From Timema cristinae (lineage: Eukaryota > Arthropoda > Insecta > Phasmatodea > Timematidae), in NCBI GenBank assembly GCA_039000515.1, contig JBCFYV010000012.1:15130290-15194289 (forward strand): a DNA stretch of 64,000 nucleotides. The letters run 5' to 3'. The translations under genes and the position numbers were made by a program. The notes beneath the pieces were generated by a model, which ran no database searches, was not told the DNA's origin, and was given only the letters and a program-made list of their open reading frames with translations. Below are positions 12,730-24,036 of this stretch, in pieces. The first letter of the stretch is position 1. The number at the start of each line of letters is the position of its first letter.

Positions 12730-12880
12730 ATATTTTAATTTATATCAATAAATAATACATACGGATAGTTAACCTCAATTATATTGTAGCACTTGAAAAA
12801 GTCTATAATCACAAATTTTTCACTAATATTTACGAATAGTAAATAATATTAATCAAAATATTCAATTTAAATCACTACTG
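12730..12880 (+). repeat. long direct repeat, right copy
   Basis: Partner of 12001-12153 about 730 bp away. The termini are not TG...CA, so an LTR pair is unlikely. A local duplication is the simpler reading. Confidence 0.85.
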
Positions 12881-13194
12881 AATATAATTTATTAGCACAT
12901 ATATAATTCGCACTTGTATGAAACTAAAACACGTGTTGTGAATGTAGAAACTAGAAACATGTGGATAAATATTATATATATGAAAACAGTGATCAGAGGC
13001 GACGAGCGTACCAACATGCGCGACTAACAGAGGTTCTATTTCTATTTTGTTGGCAGCTTTTTTTTTCGAGACTTAATGAGCTTAGCTTCAACCTGTTACT
13101 TTTGTGTTACATTGATGCGCGCGCATCTTAAAATTTCACTCTCATCATTTTTTCATAACGCGCCTAAAGAACTATAACTTCAAAAAATATTTTA

Positions 13195-13320
13195 CATGTG
13201 TATAGCGCAATTTGTTCTCGGGTTCACTAGTGTATATTATATTACGAATTTTGAGTAGCCTAAATATATCGATTTTTAAACAATAGATCGATAAATTCCG
13301 TGCGGAGTTCCGTACCATTT
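13195..13320 (+). repeat. relative of the 3' flank of the DUF4817 transposase
   Basis: The words GGGTTCACTAGTGTATATTA, TATCGATTTTTAAACAATAG and GATAAATTCCGTGCGGAGTT parallel 19120-19230 (GGGTTTGCTAATGTATATTA, ATCTCAATTTTTAAACAATA, GATAAAATCCTTGCGGATTC). This is the terminal part of the element family whose transposase relic is at 19.2-20.95 kb, with no coding part attached. Confidence 0.6.
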
Positions 13321-14474
13321 ATTATAATGCAGTATTATCTCATTTTAGGTCAGTCGTATATTCGTAGTATCAATAATCCAAACCGATTAACCGACTCATT
13401 CATTTCATGTAAGCAACAGCATAGCACAATATATAACTGTTTCCAATGTCTCATAATAAAAATATCAACCAAATTATCTATTAGTAAATGTGAGATCTAA
13501 CCGTGATATAGAGACAAATTTACTAATTACTTTATTGGTTTCAGGGTTAATATTAATGTACAAAATGTTAAATAAAGGTTCCAGAAATTTATTATCTTTA
13601 AAAGCCTTAGCAAACATAGTTCCAAAAACTGGCTCACACAGAAATACACGCCATTTGGTCGTTCGTTAATAAAAAATAAAATAAAATAATAATTTTATTT
13701 GGGTTTATATGTCACAAATTTACTACCTTATTAAAAAAAATGTGTTATACATGTTGTCCTTACATTTCCGCACAAATAGCTAGTTTTGTGACCGTGAAAT
13801 TCAACTTTAAAATATAATACAATTGTATTAATATTTTTATTTTATAATCTCTGTATAACAATATAAAAATGTCCAGAGGATTAAGACCAATGGGTTGGGG
13901 ACTGGATGAGATGAATAAGTCGAGGAGGTCCAGTCGAAAGGCTGAGATTAATACTTGGGAATTTTGGGTATGGGGCTACTTAAAGAGTTTTGAGTATTCA
14001 TCTCCAATAAATGATTTAGCGGACTTACAATGGTGAATTAAAAACGGTTATCAGACGACTCGAATAAAGTTAGGGATTTTTCAAATTACGCGCATCATTC
14101 TGATTCGAAGATGTGAAATTTGTGTGGAAATAGAAGGACATGTATAACACTTTTTGTTGTAGCATGGTAATAAATTTCTTCTTTTTAAACACAATTAACA
14201 TTTCCTTTACAATCCTATTATTTTACTACATAAATACCTAATTGTCTGTATCTTTTTGTTGGTTTGCTTAAAGGTTTTTCACTCATTTAAATATTATTAC
14301 AACAAATTCCTAAAGTTCTGAAACCTCTTTTTAACAGTCTGTACACTGAAAATCAAGATAATCATATAAAAATACCAAATGTTTGTGTGTAGATAATAGT
14401 ATTAATATAATTTAATACTAGTTAATTTTAGACACGCAGAATTAATAAATTATGTTAATTGTCGTTAAATTTTG
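13321..14474. other. gene-free AT-rich DNA
   Basis: No recognisable frame. The 66-codon frame at 13300-13500 shows no family features. Confidence 0.5.
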
Positions 14475-14520
14475 AGAGGAGTGGATCAAAGCCTCCCTTA
14501 CCACCCGGCTACGTCCTTAA
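14475..14520 (-). repeat. inverted relic of the AAGG(A/G)CGTAKCC repeat
   Basis: CCTCCCTTACCACCCGGCTA followed by CGTCCTT is an approximate reverse complement of the segment at 10850-10885. The two could be ends of one ~3.7-kb element or separate fragments; flanking target duplications do not match, so the latter is favoured. Confidence 0.4.
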
Positions 14521-14544
14521 TGATATTCTTACAATTACGGCTAG

Positions 14545-14610
14545 TAATAATAATATTAATGATAATATTAATAATATTATTATAATAATAATAATAATAA
14601 TAATAATATC
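14545..14610. repeat. AAT trinucleotide microsatellite
   Basis: TAATAATAATATTAATG grading into about nine uninterrupted TAA units. Confidence 0.9.
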
Positions 14611-16244
14611 TTAGCTTAGTTATATCTTAAAGTTGCATTACAGGTTCACATATCTTGAATAATCTATTCTTGTCAACTTCCGTGGTTCTTCCATGCCTTT
14701 TTTTCTTCCTCTTCTTTCTAATTTACTTTCCTCTGTCTGTCTATGTCACGGGTTGAAAAGAAAATTGTACGTGGAGGTGGTTATCGTACACTGGTAAGAG
14801 TTTACTCAGGGAAAAATGTATTACAGTAACTGTTAGCTTAATAACTACCCACACTCTAATATTAATGAAGTTGACATTACTTTAAATGGAAGGGGAAGAT
14901 TCTGAAAGACAAAAGAACATCAAAACGAGAATATTGTGCGTATTTTTATATAGACTAAACTTTAGAAGATATCTAATAGATTTATTACTGCAGTTTCAAT
15001 TTCTGGTTTTGTGGAGGTTACATCTTTTATTTGGTTAAAATACGTTTATGACTGTTGCAAATAAAAGTTATCCTAAAATTCTGACTCAAACTTTAGGTTC
15101 CAGTAACTTAAATAATTTGTTACGATTAGCGAAATAACTTCACGTAAGGACATAGTACTATATTATTTATTTTATCTTCGAGAAGGTGTTGATAGGTGTT
15201 TTCATAATTGATCCTACATATTATCCATGTGAACAAACAAAAATATATATTTTTAAGTATTTATTGACATTATTTGATACAGAAATAAGCAAACTTGAAA
15301 ACAGGTATATATTCAATAGCCTACGTTTGTTTCTCACAAATTACTTTGAATGTCAAATTCAATACATTTCTTTTAGAGCGCTTCATGAGACAATTCCAGT
15401 GTTGACCTTATTGTTTTATTATTAATATTTACTGTATTTTATTATTTTTCTTTAAGTACAAAATATTGAAATAAGCAACGTTTTCTTTGTTTTAAATAAT
15501 GTACAGGTACTCAAGCTTTATTAAGTGTAAATTGATACCTCGTGAAAATTCGTTTACGATTGACTGCCTTGTCAAACCTAGAACTCTATATATCCTTATA
15601 TTAATTTGTGTGCACGCGTGATAACAATTATTTGTTTACCAGACTTCTAAATGTATAATTATTTGTATCCAGCTCTGAGCTGTATTTGTTTCATAACTAA
15701 AGATATTTTAGTAAACTTCAATCTAACTAACCTCCAATTAAAAATCAATTGAAACGATCAACGAACTTAATCTAAGGTTTTATCTTAGGTTACTGTCAAC
15801 CTCAACTTAGTCAAGAAATGTTTTAAGCTGATAATAAAACATCGACCCTTAAGCGAAGGTTGGTCACCTGCCAAAGTATCAAAGTTAAAGAAATAATTAA
15901 AAATAACTATTAAATAATGTTTCAAATTAAAATAGTACTTAATAATATGTCATATGTAAGAAGAGTTTAAAATGTCTAAGATGCAGGGTATATATCAACT
16001 TTGAGTAGAAAATTACTAAAACAATTAGGATTAAGAAATTGGTAAAGTTAAAATTCTAAATAAGAGGACTAAAATATTATGAGTAAAAGGAAAGTGTTAA
16101 ATAATGATATTTATCATAAATAAAAATTGAGTTTACTTTGTATAATTATAGATTTAAATATTTTTTCAAAAAAACAACATTTAGGTTTAGACTTATTATA
16201 AAATTGATTAAGAATGGTAATAAATTCTTTCAAAACAAATATTT
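14611..16244. other. gene-free AT-rich DNA
   Basis: No supported feature. The frame at 15186-15425 (79 codons) contains no recognisable motif. Confidence 0.5.
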
Positions 16245-16830
16245 TATAATAAAAATAAATATATTTATAAAATATATATAATATGGTATAATTTAGTATA
16301 ATATATAAATTTAAATATATATATATTATATATAAATATATATTTTATATTAATAAATATATATAAAATATATAATTTTACAATATAATATTTTATAAAT
16401 ATATATATTTATATAATATATATATAAAATATATATATTTTATATATATATTATATATATATATATAATATATAAAATATATTATATATATATATATTAT
16501 ATATTATATTTATATATATAATATATTTATATGATAATATATATTATTATATATATATATATTACATATATATTATATAATATATTACATATATATATAT
16601 ATAATATATTATATATTATATATTATTACATTATATTATATATATTATATATTATATATAAATATTATTATTACATATATATTACATATATATTATATAT
16701 ATAATATATTATACATATATTGGGTATATAAGATGTCTGTTCAGCAACAAAATTTTGTAAATAAAAACATATATATTATATTATATATTGTATTATATAT
16801 TATATTATATATATATAATATTATGTGTAT
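16245..16830. repeat. ~585-bp AT low-complexity block
   Basis: Almost entirely TATATA, ATTATA and ATAAATA permutations, with only a few C or G bases. It has many potential hairpins. Confidence 0.9.
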
Positions 16831-17699
16831 ATGGAGAAAGATAATTTGAGATTTTCAATATAGACAAACTTATTCAACAGATTACGTAAATAAAAAGTAT
16901 CATCATATTATTTGTTTATCTTTAATTTCTAGGAACCCAGTCCTAAAATGAGGTACATTAAAAAAAGGCTTGTATCAGAATGTCGATTTTTCAAAATGTA
17001 AACAATAATGTAGACCATAATGTATACTCTTTTTATACATAAACACCCACTGGTTATTTATTAGTGGCCATGGGATGTTAAATAAAGATCACGTACTCTG
17101 CGATTTCTATAAATATGTATCGTGTATCAAATTATTATTCAAGATACCATTGTCATAGTCTGACCCTAATATGTTAATTACATGTGTCCTCTAATAATAG
17201 CCCATACCGATGGTTGAACCTTTTAAGCTGTCAGTTTCACAATATACTTACTGTATTGCACATGTTGGGCTGGCTTATTATGGGTACATTCGGGTGTTGT
17301 CGGGGAAGGGGTATGGTGTTTAATTATTCCCTATGCATAGTAATGTTTGTGCATTTCCTTAAATTTCCTAATCAATCCATCCCTATAAATTTTCTAATTA
17401 CATATAAGGGGGATGTGAAGCTTAGAAATGTCATCTCGCCTTCACTCTGACTTTAATACCCACAAAAACCTTCGCCTCTTCGAAACATTTCAAATGAAGA
17501 TGAAAACTTGGATGTGATATGACCAGATTTGAAATATTATACTATTATAAATATAGTGTGATTATTAATTGTATACAATAAAGTTATACAATAGAATCTA
17601 TACCGAAAGATAAACTAAAAGTCTCATAACAATATATTGTTGGGACCACTTCTTTATCGAGAGATTGAAAAGGACAGGTCAGACAGAGACTACCATTAT
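16831..17699. other. gene-free DNA
   Basis: No recognised element. The frame at 17184-17450 (88 codons) has hydrophobic stretches but no start context or family signature, and is treated as chance. Confidence 0.45.
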
Positions 17700-19110
17700 G
17701 CCATAGACATTTTAATTTATCGCTATCTTACATTTGGAAAAAAGAATTGTGATCGTCAAAAAATTGAACTCGTGATTTTGATGAATCTCGACGTTTCATG
17801 AGCCCACGAATTCAATAAAGCTGTTTTCGAATTCCCATCAGTCTGTCTCTCTGTACCTCCGACTAGAGCTTTAACTATTTACCGATCAAGCTAAAGATTG
17901 GAATCTAGGTTTTTCATAGGGTTGCCCGGAGGTGTTTCTGTAATTGGATATCCAACCCTAAAATTAAGGATATTTTACTGAAGAGTAAAAGGAGAAAAGG
18001 TCGATTTTCTGAAAATCGGATATTACGATTTTGATTAAATTTCATTTCAAATCATTTATAAAGATTTCAAACAAAATAGCTACCATCAATATTTTGAAAA
18101 ATAGAATGACTTTAAGAGCTCCAGTCAGATGCAAAAATTCGGATTTTTTATCATAGCTCCGAAACTATTTGAGGTATAAAATTACTTATTACTGCAAATA
18201 TGTAGATTATTTATAATACAGATCTATTATTCGAAACATATTTTTATAAAGCCGATAGCTTTCAAGCTATACGCAAATACATATATTTTTTAAATTTTCG
18301 AAAACTTAAGAGAAAGTATTGTGACCGTAAAAAAAACCTAACCTGAAATGTTGATGGATGTCAACGTCTCATGACCTTCTGACCCTAAAAAGGGGTCTTT
18401 GCAATTCCGTCTTTCTGTGTGTCTGTCTAACCCTAAAATTAAGACTTGATTGGTAAAAAGTGAAAAGAGAAAATGTCAATTTTCTCAAAATTACTATTTT
18501 CATTTTTCTATGAAAATGACTTTTTAGTACTTTACAGAGTGTAAATTTCCGTACTTCCGCAACTATTTGAAATACTTAATAACTTATATTTGCAAAATTG
18601 TAATATTATTAAAAATAAAAAACTTTGATTTGAAATATATTTTAATAAAACTAACAGTTTCTGAGATATTCACAAATACATTAATTCAATTTTGTGAGCT
18701 TTACTTGTAAAGAGATACTACTTAAGTTTATTGCATTTAATAATTCCCCAATGCCATAAACTGATTAAATATAAGTAAGTCTCTAAAAGTTTATGTTATT
18801 TTTCCTTAAACCCCTTGTGTTTGTGCAGCAATTATCTATCTCCATTTTAGACTCAATAGTCAATATTTACATTTTGTATTGGTCAAAATGTATAAATGAG
18901 AAATTTAATAGCAATGCGATGACCTGGAGATGTGCAACACCTGATAAAAGGTTGAAAATTTTAACTGGAAGTTGAAATTTTAGTATGAAGTGTTGACCCT
19001 TGTGGACCCAATATCGTTCTTTTTTATTGGTCCAAACATACAAATGAAGATAATTCCTTAAGAATAAAATTTAAAACCGGGACTCAACAAATATTTTACA
19101 TAAGTAAAGT
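17700..19110 (+). repeat. composite dispersed repeat, copy 3 (modules I and II)
   Basis: Module I: GATGAATCTCGACGTTTCAT (17779) and GAATCTAGGTTTTTCATAGG. Module II: GTATTGTGACCGTAAAAAAA (18317) and GATGGATGTCAACGTCTCAT, followed by the tail TGTTGACCCTTGTGGACCC (18991) and TTTTATTGGTCCAAACATAC. Order and orientation match copies 1 and 2. This copy runs directly into the 3' flank of the DUF4817 element, and copy 2 is followed further on by the related piece at 13.2 kb. The composite repeat and that element may therefore be one larger repeat unit. Confidence 0.7.
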
Positions 19111-19114
19111 GTAA

Positions 19115-20950
19115 TTTATGCTTGGGTTTGCTAATGTATATTATTTATTTTCACATATATTACGAGCTTTAACTAAATATCTCAATTTTTAAACAATAAA
19201 CCGATAAAATCCTTGCGGATTCCCGTGTATTTAATTTAGACCTGGGTGGTGGAACATTGCACGTTCGTAGGAGATGTTAGAAGTGTCCCCCATTACACTC
19301 ACAAACAACTAATGCCGGGATCACGATCAACTTAACGTAACTTAACGTAACTTAACGTAACGTTCACTTAAAGTTAACTCAACTTATGTGTGATCACGGT
19401 TCACTTAATTAACGTAACAACTCGAGCAAAACATATGCATTCTCGAGTATGATCTGTGGTTTTGTACTATTTGTAAAGTGATGATCTGTGAATGTTTACA
19501 GTTTTCTATCACTATAATAAATATCTATTATTAAACTTTTTTGATAAATTTATTTCCCTATTTTAGTTTAATTATTTTGTTCCAATGTCTGATCACTAAA
19601 CTTAAACTAAAGAGTAAACATTGGTCATAATACCAACAAATGAATTACTAAATAGCCCTGTTGACGTCACTCGCATAATGATTGGCTGGCTAGATCACGT
19701 GATACCCTTCAAGTAACGTAAAGTAAAGTAAAAGACCTCCCAAGACATCTTTTACGTTAAGTTAACGTTAAGTTAAGTGCATCGTGATTGCTTACATTTA
19801 AACACACGAGGAGGTCCTTTACGTTAAGTTACGTTAAGTTGCGTTAAGTTAACGTTAATTTAACGTTAAGTTGATCGTGATCCCGGCATCAGCCCTCATG
19901 GACTACGATGTCGTGTTTATTGGAAGATGTGCGGCATATCCCGGATCGTATTTCCAGCAACACAATTGCATTCTACAGATGTTCTATTACGTTGGTAGTA
20001 CACAATTCCCTTCATGTGGCCCCACAACCAGAAGTCGTAATGTTTTAGATAGGGAGATTGCGCCGGACATGCAACGGGCCCGTTACTTCCGATCCATCGC
20101 CTGGGATTGTATTGGTCTTAATGACGTCTCACTGCACGATCATTATGTGCAGGGGCTCTATTGCTCTATTATGAAGCAGTCACATGTTCAGCCGCGCTAC
20201 CAGCGTAGCGTCCTCCAGTATTTGGGGGAGAATGGTCTGCAAAAAGTGTAAGTAGTTTTCACTTCGTAGTCATGCAAGAATTTCATACGGCACAAGTAGG
20301 ATATCACCCAATCCCACCCAAACGTTGATGGAAAAATGATATTGCTAAATGACCTCCAGGATGGCATTTGGATTTGTGTCGCCCCAAATATGCTAGTTGC
20401 GGAGATAGACTCTGCCATTTCTGGTAAATGTTGCTCTATCCATTGCCAGTACTCTGCATAGGAATTGTGGATCTTGTGGCGTGAGGGTGTACATCCATTA
20501 TCAGAATGTATTTCGGGGTTCAAATCTAAAGCTGTATTCAACTCCTGCACATGTTTCAAATGGAAGGGGTGGAGTAATTTGTCAAGTAATGTTCTACACA
20601 CGGACGTCTGTGACAAGTTGTGATTTGTGGATAATCACATTGACCTTGTATCTGGTGATTGTTTCACAGAATGCACAATTGCCTCTACCATGCAACAATC
20701 CTACGAAGTCCTACCAGCATTGACCATCACAGGTGCAAAGTGACCGGTTTCCCTCAGGTGAAAATTGATCGCCACAAATATCCTTATACTTGGTGTCGTT
20801 GAACAGGGAAATATGCAGCATATGTTCAAGCAAGTGGCAGTGAATTCTGTCATTCCTCACAGTAGATCAGAATCATATCGGTCAGTTCCTAGTTTTTTGT
20901 ATTTTCCTAACATCTCACGAGCCCCTTGCAATCACAGATGTAACTGAGTG
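19115..20950 (-). pseudogene. decayed DUF4817-type (mariner/IS630-like) transposase, split by a MITE
   Basis: Read on the minus strand, the longest surviving frame (20616-20197) has LLDKLLHPFHLKHVQELN, a hallmark of the insect DUF4817-type DDE transposases just after their helix-turn-helix. Upstream, conceptual fragments in several frames keep the N-terminal order (a YFPVQRHQV-like piece, then GKPVTLHL). Downstream, GPVACPAQSPYLKHYDFWLW then GHMKGIVY corresponds to the family segment WPARSPDLxxxDFFLWGHxK around the third catalytic D; here that D reads Y (SPYL), so catalysis would be lost. NTIRDMPHIFQ follows, then the MITE (19312-19889). Beyond it, CECNGGHF and HLL form the expected C-terminal end, with a stop replacing E. 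Many frameshifts and stops are present. Element boundaries and TIRs are not resolved. Confidence 0.78.
19312..19889. mobile_element. 578-bp MITE inserted in the transposase relic
   Basis: Both ends read ATGCCGGGATCACGATCAAC going inward, followed by TTAACGT: a perfect inverted repeat of about 26 bp. Behind it lie several degenerate units of ACTTAACGTA on both sides, partly nested. The interior has no frame. The insert separates MPHIFQ from the GGHF terminus of the transposase, which proves it landed later. A target duplication is unclear (TAA on the left, TCA on the right if the element starts at TGCC), so the superfamily is not assigned. Confidence 0.82.
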
Positions 20951-22295
20951 TGACGTTCATTGTATTCGGAAAGCCGAATGACGCATGTGTAGTTATACCC
21001 AGCAGTGTTGCCATATCTCGGTAAAGAAGCAGTCACGGCAATATTTTGTAATAAGACTTTTAGTTTCTTTTTCAGTTTAGTTTACCCTGCACCACTTTAT
21101 TGAATACCATTACGAATAACTTGTTTATATAATTTATACATAAATAATATATATTAGACTATATAAAATATAATGATGTATAATAAAATATTATAAATAT
21201 TAAATATATACAATGTGGTATATTAATATATATAATGATTATATTGTATTTATAGATTATATTTTACATATTATATTACATGTAACACTGGGCTCTTGCA
21301 GCTAGTGTTATTAAATAAGATAAAACATTCTAGCCGTTCAAAATACACTAGATAAAATAAGAATACCTATTAAATATTAATGTGAAATTTCATAGCTTTG
21401 CGCGTGTACACTAGAATGAATTTTCAATTTCAATATTAATAAAATCTAATTAATCGTTTCAAAACAGTTTTGTATATTAATGAGAAAAATAATGTAAGTG
21501 CGGAAATGAACTGTCTAGCTCCTAATGCTATCGTAAGTAATGAGAAATATAATCGATTCATAAAGGACTGTTTTTATGCGCATACATAATATTAGTCCAC
21601 CTACTAAAATATAAGCAAGGTCTACCAATTGTTTCTGTTATTTATTTGGTTAATATTAAAAGTAGCCTCAGGAAAACAAATGTTATGACTATTTATTTAT
21701 TCATTGAAGCAACTCTGTTCATACCAACGGGCTTCCCCGTGTATTTGTGTTAAGCCAAAACACCTTAGATGCACAGATATTACAAATATAACTAAAACAT
21801 TAGGAGTATCCAATTTTTAATTGCTATTCACAATCACTAAAATTTAATCAACCAGATTAACACTTTATTTATTCAACCATACATAATTCTTGATTTTTTT
21901 ATAAATAAAAAATATGTTTAGCGTTGGAGTTAAGCCCAAATACTTAGTAGGAAATATTTCTGCTCACCTATGTTCAACCTCACCCCTTATTATATTCAGG
22001 TGTTCGTATTCCCTGAAACCCGGGGCTCTTAACGAGTTGGAAACAAAATATTTTCATATAACTTTTTTTTAAATCTATCGAATATTTGTAATAATTTACT
22101 CATCAATTTTTTGTGTTATTATTTCATATTGCTTTAGAAAATTTTTTGAAGCAGAAATTGTTTATAATCAAAAAATATATGTTATGTTTTATTCTACCTA
22201 CCCTTTTAGTGAATCAAATACTATTATTTATATAGTAGTTTTTAATTATAGAACATTTGGTTTTCAAATGTATTAGAGTATGAAGGATCACATTT
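20951..22295. other. gene-free AT-rich DNA
   Basis: The first ~70 bp may still be the 5' flank of the transposase relic. The rest shows nothing beyond AT-rich runs. Confidence 0.5.
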
Positions 22296-22299
22296 TTTT

Positions 22300-22480
22300 A
22301 GCTCCACGTCTTACTACCCGTTTAGATTATACCTTATGAGTTTAGGGATTAGGAAGTTTATACTAAGAGTAAGTGTACCCGACTTTTGCGTGGAGTAAGA
22401 GTGGAAAACCATTTTGGAAAAAACTCAATACACCCTACGTATACTAGACTATACTGCGAATGTAGCGCATTAGAGCAAGC
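22300..22480 (-). repeat. SINE, type A, decayed
   Basis: AGCTCCACGTCTTACTACCC is the reverse-complement tail; CTTTTGCGTGGAGTAAGAG and TGGAAAACCATTTTGG are the type A body. The tRNA-like head is hardly recognisable. Confidence 0.65.
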
Positions 22481-22558
22481 GGCCACCAAAGTGGGTGTCA
22501 AAATTGTTATAGTAGTATTAGTATTAGATCATTTATAATTTTTTATTAGATTTATTTT

Positions 22559-22745
22559 TATGGTCCACGTCTCACAACCCATCCAAAATATTAATATCGA
22601 CATTGACGTGGGCAAGGACTATCAAGGTACAAATTAGAATAAATGCACCCCTATTAGGCCTAGATAGAGAGTGAAAAATATTTAGGTAAAATATCAGCTA
22701 CATTGTATCCTGCCGAGTTTCGAATATCTATCTAGTCGTAATAGG
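22559..22745 (-). repeat. SINE, type A, strongly decayed
   Basis: GGTCCACGTCTCACAACCCA (tail) leads to AGAGAGTGAAAAATATTTAG and a B-box remnant in GCCGAGTTTCGAATATC. It is the second type A copy within 450 bp in the same orientation. Confidence 0.5.
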
Positions 22746-23505
22746 AAAACCATAATGTATAATCTTGACACCTTTGTCCACGTGTTCAATATGTGGTCAG
22801 AAAAATGTGTGCTATTCATTTGTCACGTTTTAGAATCATGGAAATAGGTAATGTCTTCCAATAATTACTCCCACTCGCTCATTATGATGTACTATAAAAT
22901 GTTATACTTGCGGAAATCCTATTTTTTATCGTGTATCTTATGGATATCATCACAATAAATATTATACTACTACTATACTACAAAACTACTACTACCACAA
23001 TTCTAAGCGGTGACCGAGTGGGTATAGGTGCTACACTTTAATTGCACTAGATGATCAATAACTCGCCCACACTGATGGTCACGTAGTCTAAGTTCCGTAA
23101 GAGTGTAGTCGAGATTTAACCTCAGCCAACTCCCCATCAGAATGTTACTGCTTGTTATTCGTATACCTAGAAATTGGTTGCCCCCCGAGAACAGGATATA
23201 CCACAAATACGGCCCTAAACGTCAAACTCGTTTAGTCTGGTTTGCCTTTAACCTAGAGGTCAATATTCTAAATCCAGACAGGTGTTTTGGGTGTGTGTAT
23301 TTATTTCCAACTCAAATTTCAAGAAAATGCGAGTAAATTAATTCCACCTTTCTCATGCCTAACACACTAGCCTAATTACATTGTATGTGTTTTAACCCGA
23401 ATGGGTAATGAGACTTTGTGAGACTGAATCACTCATTCATGTCTCGTCCGGGTGTTAAAATAAATGAAAAAATTTAGCCTTGGACACTGGGATGGATTAT
23501 TATTA
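22746..23505. other. gene-free DNA with a possible SINE tail fragment
   Basis: TTTTAACCCGAATGGGTAAT (about 23390) resembles the SINE tail in plus orientation. Nothing else was recognised; overlapping frames near 23.0-23.3 kb on both strands look like chance. Confidence 0.4.
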
Positions 23506-23775
23506 GCACCACGTCCTACTACCCGTTCGGGTTATACGCACTTACGGTAATGTGTAATGGTAGGGTGATTGTGAGATAAATGGAGGACCAACCGTTTAAA
23601 CGTGGAATCCAAACCTTGGTGGAGGCCTGGCATTCCCCACATTCACTAGTTGTGATTAATACACTTCTTGTCAGAGGTGAAGGAAGGGTTTGGCAACCAG
23701 ATTAATCTGTGCCGGGACCAAGGATTGAACCCCTGACCCCCAGCACAGAAGTTACCGCTAGGCCACCCGTTGGGG
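23506..23775 (-). repeat. tRNA-derived SINE, type B
   Basis: On the minus strand the head reads GGGTGGCCTAGCGGTAACTT (A box TGGCCTAGCGG), then a B box in GGGGTTCAATCCTTGG, then CCGGCACAGATTAATC. The body is AAACCCTTCCTTCACCTCTG and GGAATGCCAGGCCTCCACC. The tail is GCGTATAACCCGAACGGGTA, then GTAGGACGTGGTGCTAATAA. Head and body differ from type A but the tail is the same. A near-full copy lies at 61.3 kb and a plus-strand copy at 57.4 kb. Confidence 0.8.
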
Positions 23776-24036
23776 ATGGAAAACAGTTAAAAATAGCTTT
23801 TTCTATGTGTTGAAAGTTATTTAAAACTGTTATGTTAACCTTTCTATTAATATTTTTTATTTAAATACTGTTTTAATTATAATTTATTTTAATAATTGAT
23901 TTAAAAACTAACAGGTCATGGTTCCATAAAACTTTGCTAGTAAGAAAAGAGTAAAAACATAATAAATTAAAACAGTAATGAAAATAAAACTTTGTAAAAA
24001 CTTGTGCGTGTTACAGTAAAGTTTTCAAGTGAGTAA

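Noticed and set aside
12001..12880. Miniature LTR element
   Set aside because: The direct repeats lack TG...CA ends, and no primer-binding site or polypurine tract is visible.
10846..14520. One 3.7-kb element bounded by inverted AAGG(A/G)CGTAKCC ends
   Set aside because: The flanking bases do not form a target duplication, and composite-repeat sequence resumes at 11685 inside the interval.
19871..20251. 126-codon plus-strand frame
   Set aside because: It is the antisense shadow of the DUF4817 transposase relic, whose family motifs read on the minus strand.
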